From Rhodoplanes tepidamans (GTDB taxonomy: Bacteria; Pseudomonadota; Alphaproteobacteria; Rhizobiales; Xanthobacteraceae): a stretch of DNA of 64,000 nt. The DNA lies in assembly GCF_030813915.1 (NCBI RefSeq), contig NZ_JAUSUJ010000017.1:62001-126000 (forward strand). The letters are read 5' to 3'. Within the stretch, counting starts at the first letter, position 1; each line of letters starts with the position of its first letter. Of this stretch, positions 1 through 9,225 are shown piece after piece. Made by a program: the position numbers and the translations under genes. Below the pieces are notes generated by a model, which saw only the letters and a list, made by a program, of their open reading frames with translations, was not told the origin of the DNA and did not search any database.

Positions 1-2350
1 TCTTGAAGGCGACGCCGACGCCGAGCAGCAGCGGCAGCGCGATGATGTTGGCGAAGTTCATCGGCATGCCGATGATGACGCAGAACTCCAGCGTCAGCAC
101 GCCGGCGAGCAGCAGCGGCACCAGGGTCAGCAGCACGTCGCCGAAGCGCCGCAGCACGATCCACAGGAGCAGCATGATCGAGACGAGGGCGTAGATGCCG
201 GCGTGGATGAAGGCCGACACCACCGTCTCGCCCGACTTCAGGATCGAGATCGGTGCGCCGGTCGCGGTCGGGAAGGCGGTCAGCATCGCCTCGGCGAAGC
301 TGCGCAGCACCTCGGTGTCGTTGGGATCGCCTTTCGGGGTCGCCTCGACCCGGATGCGGCCGTCGGGCGTCTTCCAGTCCCTGACGAGATCGGCCGGCAG
401 CGTCTCCAGGCTGATCGGCTGCGCCTCCAGGAGATCGCGCCACTGGTCGAACACGGTCTTCAGCGGAACGATGAAGGCGGCCTCCACGGCCTGCCGGGTG
501 GCCTGGCCCGCCTCGGCGAGGCGGCCGAGCGCGGCGGCGAGCCGCGCCGAGGCCTCGGCGCCCGGACCGGGCCGGTCGACCTGGATCTGGGTCAGCAGGT
601 CCTGGCCGCGGCGCAGCGCCGCCACGTTGTCGGCGTCGCTCGGCGTCGGCATCATGCGCGGGCTGAGGGCGGGGCCCAGCACCTTCTTCAGGCCCTCGAC
701 GATGGCGAGCTTCTGCTCCTGATCGGACGGCACGAAGCTGGTGAGCGTCATCACCCGGGCGACCTCCGGCAGCGACCGCAGCTTCTCGGCGGCGGCGGCG
801 GCTTCGGCGGCGTTCGGCGCCAGGACGTCGATGGCGTTGGCGCCGATGTTCGGATCGGCCCGCAGGTCCAGGAGGGTCGCGACCGACTCGACGTTCTTGT
901 TGCGCAGGTTGATCGGGTTGAAGTCGAAGGTGAGGAAGTAGAGGAGCGGCGCGCCGAGGAGGGCGACCAGCGCGGTGCCGCCGACCACGGCGATGCGGTG
1001 CCGCTCCAGGAAGCGGTCGACCGGGGCGAGCTGGCGGTAGCCGATCTCGTCCGGCTCGCCGGGCGGGTTGAGCACCTTGAGCAGCGCCGGCAGCAGCGTG
1101 ACGCTGGTGATCAGGGCGATCAGCATGCCGATGCCGGCGATCTTGCCGAGCTCGGAGATGCCCGAATAGTCGGTCGGCGTGAACGACAGGAAGGCGGCCG
1201 CGACGGCGCTGGCGGCGAGCGTCAGCGGGGCGCCGATGCGGCGCGCCGTGGCGACCAGCGCGGTCTTGAGGTCGTCGATCTCGTGCCGCTCGGTGCGGTA
1301 GCGCACCGCGAACTGGATGCCGAAATCGACGCCGAGGCCGATGAACAGCACCGCGAAGGCGACCGAGATCGGGTTGAGGGCGTCGACCAGCAGGAGGCCG
1401 ATCGCCGCCGTCATCGACAGGCCGACGAACATGTTGGCGTAGACGGCGAAGATCAGCTTGGCCGAGCGCAGCGCAAGCCACAGGATGCCGAGCACCACCA
1501 CGATGGTGAGGACCATGTCGCGCACGGCGCCGGTCTGCATGGTGGAGAATTCCTCGTCCGCCATGGCGATCGGCCCGGTGAGCCTGACCCGCGCCTGGTA
1601 CTGCCCGGCGAGATCGAGCTCGCGGGCGGCCTCGCGGATCGCCGCGGAGGCCGCCGCCCCCGGCTCCAGGGCCGTGTAGTCGAGCACCGGCCGCACCTCG
1701 ACGAAGCGGCGCAGATCCTCCGGCGCCGGCTCCTTGCCGGTCATCAGCGCCTGCCAGGAGAAGCTCGCCGGCCGGCCCGCCAGGGCGTCCTCGATCGTCT
1801 CGGCGGCGCGGTCGAAGGCCGGTGCGGCGGCGTCGAGTTGCACCATGTTGCCGCGCACGCCGGAGAGCACCAGCGACAGGCCCTGGACGAGGCCGCGCAG
1901 ATTGGGGTCACCGCCCAGCGTGCGCACCAGCGGACCGGCCTGGGACAGGCCCTTGGCGGTGGCCTCGAGCTCCTCGACCGACTGGAACAGCAGGCCGTTG
2001 CGGGAGAAGAACGGGCCGCCGCCCGGCTCCTCGACGCCGCGGAACGCGACGGTGTTCTGCTTGAGCCGCGCCGCGAGCGTCGAGGTGGCCCGCGCGGCGA
2101 GCTCCGGGGTCGGCGCGTCGACCACCACCAGGATGGTGTCGAAGCGGCCCGGGAAGGACTTCTCGAAGGCGATCTCGCGCTGTCGCCAGTCGAGCGCCGG
2201 CGAGATCAGCTTGTTGACGTCGGTGTCGATGGCGAAGTTGCGCGCCGCGTAGACGCCGGCCGCGACCGCCAGCACCAGATAGAGCGCGACGACGGCCTTC
2301 GGGTGCCGGATGCAGAACCGTACGGTGCGGACGATCGTCGAGACGAGCAT
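1..2350 (-). CDS. hpnN: HpnN, RND-family hopanoid transporter (C-terminus cut by window edge)
   Basis: Large inner-membrane transporter of the RND/MMPL superfamily; in Rhodopseudomonas the family member HpnN moves hopanoids toward the outer membrane. The frame is open from the ATG at 2350 to the window edge, giving 783 codons of a protein that usually has about 850-900. It begins MLVSTIVRTVRFCIRHPKA, then a hydrophobic helix (about residues 20-36) and a periplasmic stretch with FAIDTDVNKLIS. Near residue 342 the MMPL-type helix GLGVDFGIQFAVRYR is visible. It is divergent from hpnH, its usual neighbour in hopanoid clusters. Family assignment is firm; the direction of transport is known from relatives only. 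Confidence 0.93.
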   Translation of the reverse strand, partial: MLVSTIVRTVRFCIRHPKAVVALYLVLAVAAGVYAARNFAIDTDVNKLISPALDWRQREIAFEKSFPGRFDTILVVVDAPTPELAARATSTLAARLKQNTVAFRGVEEPGGGPFFSRNGLLFQSVEELEATAKGLSQAGPLVRTLGGDPNLRGLVQGLSLVLSGVRGNMVQLDAAAPAFDRAAETIEDALAGRPASFSWQALMTGKEPAPEDLRRFVEVRPVLDYTALEPGAAASAAIREAARELDLAGQYQARVRLTGPIAMADEEFSTMQTGAVRDMVLTIVVVLGILWLALRSAKLIFAVYANMFVGLSMTAAIGLLLVDALNPISVAFAVLFIGLGVDFGIQFAVRYRTERHEIDDLKTALVATARRIGAPLTLAASAVAAAFLSFTPTDYSGISELGKIAGIGMLIALITSVTLLPALLKVLNPPGEPDEIGYRQLAPVDRFLERHRIAVVGGTALVALLGAPLLYFLTFDFNPINLRNKNVESVATLLDLRADPNIGANAIDVLAPNAAEAAAAAEKLRSLPEVARVMTLTSFVPSDQEQKLAIVEGLKKVLGPALSPRMMPTPSDADNVAALRRGQDLLTQIQVDRPGPGAEASARLAAALGRLAEAGQATRQAVEAAFIVPLKTVFDQWRDLLEAQPISLETLPADLVRDWKTPDGRIRVEATPKGDPNDTEVLRSFAEAMLTAFPTATGAPISILKSGETVVSAFIHAGIYALVSIMLLLWIVLRRFGDVLLTLVPLLLAGVLTLEFCVIIGMPMNFANIIALPLLLGVGVAFK

Positions 2351-2503
2351 GGGTTCGGTCGGTGGGGGTCAGAGGGGCCTGTCGCGTGCCTTGGGCGGAT
2401 GCCTGTCGTGAGCCGAGCGAGCCCGGAGGGGCGAGCTCGACGGGGGTGAGCCCTCGAAGGGCGAACCCGATATGGCGCTTGCCGCGTCACCGCACCGACG
2501 ACG

Positions 2504-2530
2504 AAAAAAACGCGGCCCCCGCGGGGCCGA
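2504..2530 (-). terminator. Intrinsic-terminator-like hairpin in the hpnN leader
   Basis: Read on the minus strand: CGGCCCC, loop GCG, GGGGCCG, then CG and seven T. This is a textbook Rho-independent terminator shape, but no gene ends here. It lies about 150 bases upstream of the hpnN start, so it would stop transcription before hpnN or end a short RNA. A possible promoter (TTGCCA, 15-base gap, TATTAT) lies at about 2546-2572 on the same strand. Confidence 0.6.
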
Positions 2531-2829
2531 CAGAGCGTGTCCTTCATAATAGGGCCGGAATTGAGGTGGCAACCCCGTCGACGGCAGGCCTGAAACGCGC
2601 CGCCGGGGCCGAGGCGGTCCCGACGGAACCGCCCCGGCTGGTCAACGCGATGCCGGCGGCACCGGTTCAACTCACGGATTATCAAGATCTTGCAAGGTAA
2701 ACGGGGCGTCTGTCGCCGGGCTCGGGCGCCGACCTGCGGTCGACGGAGGTCGACGGCGGGCCGAATCCGGCGACGGAACCATGAAACAAGCGCGGCGTGG
2801 CCCGGTTGCCGATATCCTGGAATTGATCT

Positions 2830-2843
2830 CGGGATCGATCCCG
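2830..2843. promoter_or_regulatory. Perfect 14-base palindrome upstream of hpnH
   Basis: CGGGATCGATCCCG is fully self-complementary and lies 132 bases before the hpnH start. It could be an operator for a dimeric regulator; no known consensus was recognised. Confidence 0.3.
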
Positions 2844-2975
2844 GGCGGCTGAACAGGCGTTCATCGTTCGCGGGTGCGCTTGAACCGCCGGCATCTTCCG
2901 ACTAACACAAACAGTTCTGTCGCGCCGCCGAAGGCGCGCCGGCGGGTCCGCATGCGAGTTCGGGAAGCAGGAACA

Positions 2976-4118
2976 ATGGCAATACCGTTCTTCAAGGAAA
3001 TGCGTATTGGCGCGTATGTGCTCAAGCAGAAGCTGCTCGGCCGGAAACGCTATCCGCTGGTTCTGATGCTCGAGCCGCTGTTCCGCTGCAATCTGGCCTG
3101 CGCCGGGTGCGGCAAGATCGACTACCCCGAGACGATCCTGAACCAGCGCATGTCGGTGGAGGAGTGCCTCCGGGCCGTCGACGAGTGCGGCGCCCCGATG
3201 GTCGCCATCCCGGGCGGCGAGCCGCTGATCCACAAGGAGATCGGCGAGATCGTCAAGGGCATCGTGGCGCGCAAGAAGTTCGTGTCGCTGTGCACCAACG
3301 CGCTGCTGCTCGAGAAGAAGCTGCACCTGTTCGAGCCGTCGCCCTACCTGTTCTTCTCGGTCCATCTGGACGGCCTGAAGGAGCACCACGACCGCTCGGT
3401 CTGCCAGAAGGGCACCTTCGACCGCGCCGTCTCGGCCATCAAGGCCGCCAAGGCCAAGGGCTTCGCCGTCAACGTCAACGCGACGATCTTCGAGGGCATG
3501 CCGGCCGAGGACATCGCCGCCTTCATGGACTTCACCGAGGAGCTCGGCGTCGGCGTCTCGATCTCGCCCGGCTACGCCTACGAGCGCGCTCCCGACCAGC
3601 AGCACTTCCTCGCCCGCAAGCGCACCAAGGAGCTGTTCCGCAAGGTCTTCGCCCTCGGCAAGGGGAAGAAGTGGCAGTTCATGCATTCCGGCCTGTTCCT
3701 CGACTTCCTGGCCGGCAATCAGGAGTTCCGCTGCTCGCCGTGGGGCATGGCGACCCGCAACATCTTCGGCTGGCAGAAGCCCTGCTACCTGATCGGCGAA
3801 GGCTACGCCAAGACCTTCAAGGAGCTGATGGAGACCACCGACTGGGACTCCTACGGCACCGGCCGCTACGAGAAGTGCGCCGACTGCATGGCACATTGCG
3901 GCTACGAGCCGACCGCCGCCGACGCGACGATGAAGATGCCCTTGGCGGCCCTCAAGGTCGCGCTGTTCGGGGTCAGGACCGAGGGCGAGATGGCTCCCGA
4001 GATCTCGCTCGAGAACCAGCGGCCGGCCGAGTTCGTCTTCTCGCGCCACGTCGAGAACAAGATCGCCGAGATCCACGCCGCCGAGACGCCGAAGCAGCAC
4101 CTCACCGCGGCCGAGTGA
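2976..4118 (+). CDS. hpnH: HpnH, radical SAM adenosylhopane synthase
   Basis: Radical SAM enzyme that joins a 5'-deoxyadenosyl group to diploptene, the first step in making C35 extended hopanoids. The 380-residue protein carries the CxxxCxxC cluster motif at Cys38, Cys42 and Cys45 (RCNLACAGC), with the glycine-rich SAM region (AIPGGEPLIHKEI) following. The C-terminal part has more cysteines (CSPWGM, EKCADCMAHCGYEP). The start was set at the ATG at 2976, giving MAIPFFKEMRIGAYV, the usual HpnH N-terminus; upstream in-frame codons lack a better ribosome-binding site. It is convergent with shc, the cyclase that makes its substrate. High confidence. Confidence 0.95.
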   Translation: MAIPFFKEMRIGAYVLKQKLLGRKRYPLVLMLEPLFRCNLACAGCGKIDYPETILNQRMSVEECLRAVDECGAPMVAIPGGEPLIHKEIGEIVKGIVARKKFVSLCTNALLLEKKLHLFEPSPYLFFSVHLDGLKEHHDRSVCQKGTFDRAVSAIKAAKAKGFAVNVNATIFEGMPAEDIAAFMDFTEELGVGVSISPGYAYERAPDQQHFLARKRTKELFRKVFALGKGKKWQFMHSGLFLDFLAGNQEFRCSPWGMATRNIFGWQKPCYLIGEGYAKTFKELMETTDWDSYGTGRYEKCADCMAHCGYEPTAADATMKMPLAALKVALFGVRTEGEMAPEISLENQRPAEFVFSRHVENKIAEIHAAETPKQHLTAAE

Positions 4119-4157
4119 CGCGGGCGGCCTCGAATTGCGAGGCCGGCTTCGTCTTGA

Positions 4158-4181
4158 CCCTCTCCCCTCGCGGGAGAGGGG
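4158..4181. repeat. Palindromic repeat, family A (CCCTCTCCC type)
   Basis: CCCTCTCCC, loop CTCGC, GGGAGAGGG, followed by a second GC-rich inverted repeat (TCGGCCC/GGGCCGA). It sits between the convergent genes hpnH and shc and may also act as a terminator. Similar elements occur at 32274, 32401, 36995-37115 and, inside nifE, at 38598. Confidence 0.75.
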
Positions 4182-4214
4182 TCGGCCCGTCACGGGGCCG
4201 ACCGAGTCCCTCTC

Positions 4215-6200
4215 CTACATCCCGAACGCCACCCGGCGGTCGTTGGCGCGCTTGAGGTTGCGGTAGCGCGCCATCGCCCACAGCGGGAAGAATTTCCGGT
4301 AGCCGTGGTAGCGCAGGTAGAACACCCGCGGGAACCCGGTCGCCGTGTAGCGGGCCTCGTCCCACAGGCCCTCGGCGTTCTGGGTGCGGGCCAGATACGC
4401 CACGCCGCGCTCGACGGCCGGATGGTCGACCTCGCCGGCCGCCATCAGGGCGAGCAGCGCCCAGGCGGTCTGTGACGCGGTGCTGGGCGCCGGCTCGTAC
4501 CCCTTGTAGTCGAGCTTGTAGCTCGTGCCGTCCTCGCCCCAGCCGCCGTCGACGTTCTGGATGCGGATCAGCCAGTCGGCCGCCTTGCGCACCGCCGGGT
4601 CGTCGCGGCCGAGGCCGGCGGCGTTTAGGCCGCACAGCACCGACCAGGTGCCGTAAACGTAGTTGAGGCCCCAGCGGCCGTACCAGCTGCCGTCCGGCAG
4701 CTGGGTCTCGCGCAGATAGGCGAGGCCGCGCGCCATCGCCGGGCTGGTCTCCGGCGTCTCGCCGAGCTGCGCCAGCATCGACACGCAGCGCGCCGCGACG
4801 TCCTCGGTCGGCGGATCGAGCAGGGCGCCGTGGTCGGAGAACGGGATGTTGTTGAGATACGAGTGGGTGTTGTCGGCGTCGAAGGCGGCCCAGCCGCCGT
4901 TGCGGCTCTGCAGGCCGAGCACCCATTCGCGCGCCCGCTCGATCGCCCGGTCGTAGCGGGCGTCGCCGCCGGCCGCGTTGCGGGCCCGGTCCATCGCCAT
5001 CACCACCACGGCGGTGTCGTCCAGATCCGGATAGTGGGCGTTGGCGTACTGGAAGGCCCAGCCGCCCGGCCGCACGCCCGGCCGCGCATGCGCCCAGTCG
5101 CCGGCGAGGTCCAGCACCTGAAGCGGCTTCAGCCAGTCGAGCCCCGCGCGGGCCTTGTCGACCGCCGTGTCGCCGCCCGCCTCGAGCAGCGCGTGGCAGG
5201 TCAGCGCCGTGTCCCACACGGGCGAGACGCAGGGCTGGCAGTAGGCCTCCTCGTCGCCGACCACCAGCAGCTTCTCGATCGAGCGGCGGGCGGTGGCGCG
5301 CTCCGGATACTCGGGCGGGAAGCCGAGCACGTCGAACATCATCACCGAGTTGGCCATCGGCGGGTAGATGGCGCCGAGCCCGTCCTCGCCGTTCAGCCGC
5401 TCGCGCACGAAGGCGACGGCCGCCTCGAGGGCGCGCTTGCGCGGGCCGCGCGGCATCAGCGGGTCGATCACGCGCAGCACGCTGTCGATGCCGCGGAACA
5501 GCAGGAACCAGGCCCAGCTCTGGTGCGGCGCCTTCTTGGGCGGGCCGACCGTCGCGGGCGGCTCCAGGAACAGCTCGTCGATGGTCACGCCGCGGGGGTT
5601 GCGCGCCCTCGGCTTGAGGGTCTGCAGCACCAGCAGCGGCACGATGGTGGTGCGCGCCCAGTAGGAGACCTTCCAGATGGTAAAGGGCGACCAGCGCGGC
5701 AGGAAGATGATCTCGGGCGGCATCACCGGCACGGCCTTCCACGACACGACGCCGTAGAGGGCGAGCTGGATGCGGGTGAAGACGTTGACCTTCGAGGCGC
5801 CGCCGTGCGCCAGGATCGCCTCGCGGGCGCGGCGCATGTGCTCGGCGTCGGGATCGTCGCCGATCATCTTCAGCGCGAAATAGGCCTTCACGCTCGCCGA
5901 GATGTCGAAGTCGCCGGCCTGGAACAGCGGCCAGCCGCCGTGCGCGCCCTGGATGCGGCGCAGATAGGCGCCGATCCTGCGCTCGAGATCGAGGTCCGGC
6001 GTCTCGCCGAGATGGTGGACGAGCAGCACGTATTCGGACGGGATGGTGGCGTCGGCCTCCAGCTCGAACACCCAGTGGCCGTCGCCCTGCTGATACGACA
6101 GGAGCGCGTCGGTCGCCTTCCGGATGTGGGTTTCCAGTGCCGCCGTCAGGGTCGCGCCGGCGACCGGGGTGGCGTCGGCCAGGGTCGTCACGTCTCGCAT
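4215..6200 (-). CDS. shc: Squalene-hopene cyclase
   Basis: Converts squalene to hopene and hopanol on the membrane surface. The 661-residue length is normal for the family. The protonating DxDD motif is present as DLDD (in YPDLDDTAVVV, near residue 390), and several QW-type repeats are visible: GGWAFQYAN, NGGWAAFDADN, DGSWYGRWGLNYVYG, DGGWGEDGTSY. Start ATG at 6200. It lies 33 bases downstream of hpnE in the order hpnC-hpnD-hpnE-shc, so the operon makes squalene and then cyclises it. Also called hpnF. No key residue appears to be missing. Confidence 0.96.
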   Translation of the reverse strand: MRDVTTLADATPVAGATLTAALETHIRKATDALLSYQQGDGHWVFELEADATIPSEYVLLVHHLGETPDLDLERRIGAYLRRIQGAHGGWPLFQAGDFDISASVKAYFALKMIGDDPDAEHMRRAREAILAHGGASKVNVFTRIQLALYGVVSWKAVPVMPPEIIFLPRWSPFTIWKVSYWARTTIVPLLVLQTLKPRARNPRGVTIDELFLEPPATVGPPKKAPHQSWAWFLLFRGIDSVLRVIDPLMPRGPRKRALEAAVAFVRERLNGEDGLGAIYPPMANSVMMFDVLGFPPEYPERATARRSIEKLLVVGDEEAYCQPCVSPVWDTALTCHALLEAGGDTAVDKARAGLDWLKPLQVLDLAGDWAHARPGVRPGGWAFQYANAHYPDLDDTAVVVMAMDRARNAAGGDARYDRAIERAREWVLGLQSRNGGWAAFDADNTHSYLNNIPFSDHGALLDPPTEDVAARCVSMLAQLGETPETSPAMARGLAYLRETQLPDGSWYGRWGLNYVYGTWSVLCGLNAAGLGRDDPAVRKAADWLIRIQNVDGGWGEDGTSYKLDYKGYEPAPSTASQTAWALLALMAAGEVDHPAVERGVAYLARTQNAEGLWDEARYTATGFPRVFYLRYHGYRKFFPLWAMARYRNLKRANDRRVAFGM

Positions 6201-6233
6201 CGGACTGCTCTCGTCTTCGGTCGGATCGTCGGA

Positions 6234-7466
6234 TCAGATCAAGGCGGCAGCGGCGTTCCCGGATCGTATGGCCCCCTCGATGGTCGACGGCAGACCGGTG
6301 TCGGTCCAGTCGCCGGCGAGCAGGAGATTCGTCCACGCGGTCGTCGGGCCCGGGCGGCGCGCGTTCTGCTCGGGTGTCGCCGCGAAGGTGGCGCGGCGCT
6401 CGCGTACAATCTGCCAGGCCGGCAGATTGTCCGTGAGGCCGATCACGGAGCAGACTTCGTGCCAGATGGTCTCGGCGAGCGTTTCGCGCGGCTCCTTCAT
6501 GAAGCGGTCGGCGTTGGAGGTCGTCACCGAGACGCGGTCCGGGAAGACGAAGATCCACTCGGCCGTGCCGCCGACGACGCCGACGAGCGGCGGCGTGCCG
6601 GGCGGCGCGACGGTGCGGAAATGCGTGTTGAGGATCGGGCGGAACGCGGTCGGTCCTTCGAGGCCCGGTACCAGCGCGGTCGCGGCCCAGGGCGGCACCG
6701 CCAGGATCACGCCGTCGTCGGGGCCGAGATCGACGCGCTCGTCCCCGAAGTCGAGCGCGCGCACCCGGTCGCCGTCGAGGACGAGGGCGCGCAGCTCGTG
6801 GGTCATCAGCACCTCGGCGCCGTGCGCCCGCAGGAACTCGACCGCCGGCTCGACGAACACGGTGCCGAGCCCGTCGCGGGCGATGCGCGGCCGGCAGGCG
6901 GCGCCGCCGAGCGCCAGCGTCTCGCGCACGATGTTGCGGGCGAGCGCCGCCGACGCCTCGGCCGGCGCGACGTTGAGGGCCGCCACCATCAGCGGCTCGA
7001 TCAGCCGCTCGTGCAGCGCGCCCTTGCAGGGGATCACCTCGCCGAGCGGCCGCTCGCCGGTGACCAGCAGCTTCGCCAGCGCCACGTAGTCGCGCCACGA
7101 GGTGTCGGGCACGCGCCGGCCGGAATCGAAGATCCACCACGGGAAGCGGCCGTCGTTGATGTGCAGCCGCCACTTCGTCCGGGTGCGCAGGTCGTGGAAG
7201 TCGAACACCGCCTGGTCCGGGCCGGTCAGCCGGTCGGCCGTGCCGATCGCCGCCGCATAGGCGAGGGCCGCCGTGTTGGCCGAGAGGAGCAGGTGGTTGC
7301 CGTTGTCGATGAACAGGCCGGTGGCGTGGTCGTGATACGAGCGGCAGCGCCCGCCCGGGTGCTTGGCGCCCTCGTGCACGACGATGCGGCGGCCGCTCCC
7401 CGACAGCCGCACCGCCGCCGCGAGGCCGGCGAGGCCGGCCCCGATGATGTGGACGGCACCGGCCAT
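6234..7466 (-). CDS. hpnE: HpnE, FAD-dependent hydroxysqualene dehydroxylase
   Basis: Flavoprotein amine-oxidase-like enzyme that reduces hydroxysqualene to squalene, the last step of the HpnC-D-E route. The 410-residue protein opens with the dinucleotide-binding fingerprint GAGLAGLAAA (from about residue 10) and the following acidic/basic segment KHPGGRCRSY. The C-terminal FAD motif is visible in LLLAGDWTDTGLPSTIEGA. The ATG overlaps the hpnD stop codon by one base (TGATG), which indicates translational coupling. Assignment rests on sequence and context together. Confidence 0.93.
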   Translation of the reverse strand: MAGAVHIIGAGLAGLAAAVRLSGSGRRIVVHEGAKHPGGRCRSYHDHATGLFIDNGNHLLLSANTAALAYAAAIGTADRLTGPDQAVFDFHDLRTRTKWRLHINDGRFPWWIFDSGRRVPDTSWRDYVALAKLLVTGERPLGEVIPCKGALHERLIEPLMVAALNVAPAEASAALARNIVRETLALGGAACRPRIARDGLGTVFVEPAVEFLRAHGAEVLMTHELRALVLDGDRVRALDFGDERVDLGPDDGVILAVPPWAATALVPGLEGPTAFRPILNTHFRTVAPPGTPPLVGVVGGTAEWIFVFPDRVSVTTSNADRFMKEPRETLAETIWHEVCSVIGLTDNLPAWQIVRERRATFAATPEQNARRPGPTTAWTNLLLAGDWTDTGLPSTIEGAIRSGNAAAALI

Positions 7467-8314
7467 CAGACGAACCCGTACTGCAGCACGATCATCAGCA
7501 GCGACAGCTTGTTGACCTTCACGGGCTCGCGCGGCGGGTCGAAGCCGCGCACCGCGAGGTCGTCCAGGATGGTGCGGTAGACCTTGCCCATGATGCGCGG
7601 CGCCCGGACCATCCAGCGCGGCGACCGGTCCATCACCTCGTCGGCCGCCTCGAAGTGCTTTCGCGCGCGCTCGATCAGGGCGTGGCCGACCGTCGCGACG
7701 CCCGGATGGGCGGCGACCGCCGCCGGCTCGGTGGTCGCGATCCCGGCCTCGTCCAGGAGCTCGCGCGGCAGGTAGAGGCGGCCGTTCTCGGCGTCCTCGT
7801 CGATGTCGCGCAGGATGTTGACGATCTGCAGGGCGCGGCCGAGATGGTGGGCGAGGCGCTCGCCGTCCGGCTCGCCCATGCCGAAGGCCTTGACCGACAG
7901 GCGGCCGACGGCGCTGGCGACACGGTCGCAGTAGAGGTCGAAGGTGGCGAGGTCGGGGGCCCGGATGTCCGCCGCGGCGTCCATCTCCATGCCCTCGATG
8001 ATGGCGATGAAGTCCTCCCTGCGCAGGCCGAACTCGGCGATCGCCCGGGCGAGGCCGCGATGCTCGGGCGACACCCGGCCGGCATAGATCTCGTCGAGCT
8101 CGCGCCGCCAGCGCCCGAGGCCGGCGATGCGCTCGGCCCGCGGCGCCTCGGAGTCGGCGATGTCGTCGACGTCGCGGCAGAACGAGTAGATCTCGAACAT
8201 GGCGTCGCGGCGGGCCCGCGGCAGCATGCGCATGGCGAAGTAGAACGAGCTGCCGGCGGCGCGGCGCGACGCCAGCGGCTCGGGCTCCTCGGTGGTGACG
8301 GCGAGCTGGGTCAT
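7466..8314 (-). CDS. hpnD: HpnD, presqualene diphosphate synthase
   Basis: Head-to-head prenyl transferase of the squalene/phytoene synthase family that condenses two farnesyl diphosphates to presqualene diphosphate. The 282-residue protein shows both aspartate-rich motifs: DVDDIAD (with the preceding SFCR) and NILRDIDEDAE. The ATG at 8314 was chosen because it gives MTQLAVTTEEPEP and overlaps the hpnC stop by four bases (ATGA). The open frame continues upstream to 9157, but that part is the shadow of hpnC in another frame. Family members have about 280-290 residues. Confidence 0.95.
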   Translation of the reverse strand: MTQLAVTTEEPEPLASRRAAGSSFYFAMRMLPRARRDAMFEIYSFCRDVDDIADSEAPRAERIAGLGRWRRELDEIYAGRVSPEHRGLARAIAEFGLRREDFIAIIEGMEMDAAADIRAPDLATFDLYCDRVASAVGRLSVKAFGMGEPDGERLAHHLGRALQIVNILRDIDEDAENGRLYLPRELLDEAGIATTEPAAVAAHPGVATVGHALIERARKHFEAADEVMDRSPRWMVRAPRIMGKVYRTILDDLAVRGFDPPREPVKVNKLSLLMIVLQYGFV

Positions 8315-9225
8315 GACCGACGTCGCTGGTTGGCGGGATCGGCCGCCGGCGGAGCCGGTGCGGCCGCCGCGGCGGACGGGCGGCGGAGGCGTCCGAGCAG
8401 GCCCCGGACGATGCCGACGAGGCCGAAGGCGGCGACCTCGGGCTTGCCGAGATGGACGCGCTCCGACAGCGGATCGCGCACCTTCAGCATCCCGGTCAGC
8501 CGCTCGGCGAGCGTCTGGATGACGGCGACCTCGAGGGCGAGGCGGCGGTCGCGGATCAGCGAGGAGAACACCCGGCTCTCGCCGAGCAGGCCTTCGGTGC
8601 GGGTCGCGAGGTCGGCGATGCAGGCCTTCAGGGCCGGGCTCGCCTGCGCGGCGCCGAGATCCTCGACGGCGGCGCCGTGCGCCGCGAAGGTGTCGAGCGG
8701 GATGTAGACGCGGTCGAGCGAGCGGAAATCCTTGGCGCAGTCCTGCAGGTGATTGATGATCTGCAGGGCGGCGCACAGCCGGTCGTTGGCGTCCCAGGTC
8801 GAGCCGCGCTCGCCGTGCACGTCGAGCACGAAGCGGCCGACCGGCATGGCCGAGACGCTGCAGTAGTCGATCAGGTCGTCGAAGTCGGTGTAGCGCCGCT
8901 TGGTGACGTCGAGCCGGAACGCGGTGAGGAGGTCGCGGGCGTGGTGCGGCGACAGCGCCCGGTCGGCGAGCGCGATCTTCAGCGCGACGCCCTCCGGCTC
9001 GCTCGCGCCGCGGCCGAGCAGGCTGCCCTCCAGCCGGTCCAGATAGGCGAGCTTGTCGGCCTCGGGCAGACCCGGGTGGTCGGCGATATCGTCGGCGACC
9101 CGCACGAACTCGTAGAAGGCGAGGATCGCCGGACGGTGGCGCGGATGCACGATCCACGACGCCACGGGGAAGTTCTCGTCGTGCGATCCCTTGCCGGATC
9201 GCAGTTCGGCGGCCGAGACGGTCAC
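8311..9225 (-). CDS. hpnC: HpnC, hydroxysqualene synthase
   Basis: Squalene/phytoene synthase family member that converts presqualene diphosphate to hydroxysqualene. First gene of the hpnCDE-shc operon. The 304-residue protein contains ENFPVASWIV near its N-terminus, a first aspartate motif RVADDIADH and a second INHLQDCAKDFR. No ATG stands in a plausible place; a GTG at 9225 (VTVSAAELRSGKG) gives the expected length and was chosen. The C-terminal 20 or so residues are rich in Ala and Pro. It overlaps hpnD by four bases. Confidence 0.92.
   Translation of the reverse strand: MTVSAAELRSGKGSHDENFPVASWIVHPRHRPAILAFYEFVRVADDIADHPGLPEADKLAYLDRLEGSLLGRGASEPEGVALKIALADRALSPHHARDLLTAFRLDVTKRRYTDFDDLIDYCSVSAMPVGRFVLDVHGERGSTWDANDRLCAALQIINHLQDCAKDFRSLDRVYIPLDTFAAHGAAVEDLGAAQASPALKACIADLATRTEGLLGESRVFSSLIRDRRLALEVAVIQTLAERLTGMLKVRDPLSERVHLGKPEVAAFGLVGIVRGLLGRLRRPSAAAAAPAPPAADPANQRRRS

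Larger units (their letters stand above)
2351..2975. other. hpnN-hpnH divergent intergenic region
   Basis: 625 bases without a convincing gene. It must hold the promoters of both hpnN (minus) and hpnH (plus). Visible structures are a terminator-like hairpin on the minus strand (2504-2530), a possible minus-strand promoter just before it, and a perfect 14-base palindrome (2830-2843) nearer hpnH. Short open frames here have no recognisable product and no good ribosome-binding site. Confidence 0.6.

Noticed and set aside
203-2449. Long plus-strand open frame antisense to hpnN
   Set aside because: It is a shadow of a GC-rich gene: the minus strand gives a clear HpnN, while this frame gives only Arg/Gly/Asp-rich low-complexity sequence without a family.
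4102-7173. Very long minus-strand open frame across shc and hpnE
   Set aside because: It is out of frame with both genes, is extremely Arg/Ala-rich, and has no start or domain of its own.
8315-9157. Extension of hpnD upstream of 8314 in the same frame
   Set aside because: The stretch overlaps hpnC, has no recognisable domain, and the ATG at 8314 gives the normal HpnD N-terminus and length.
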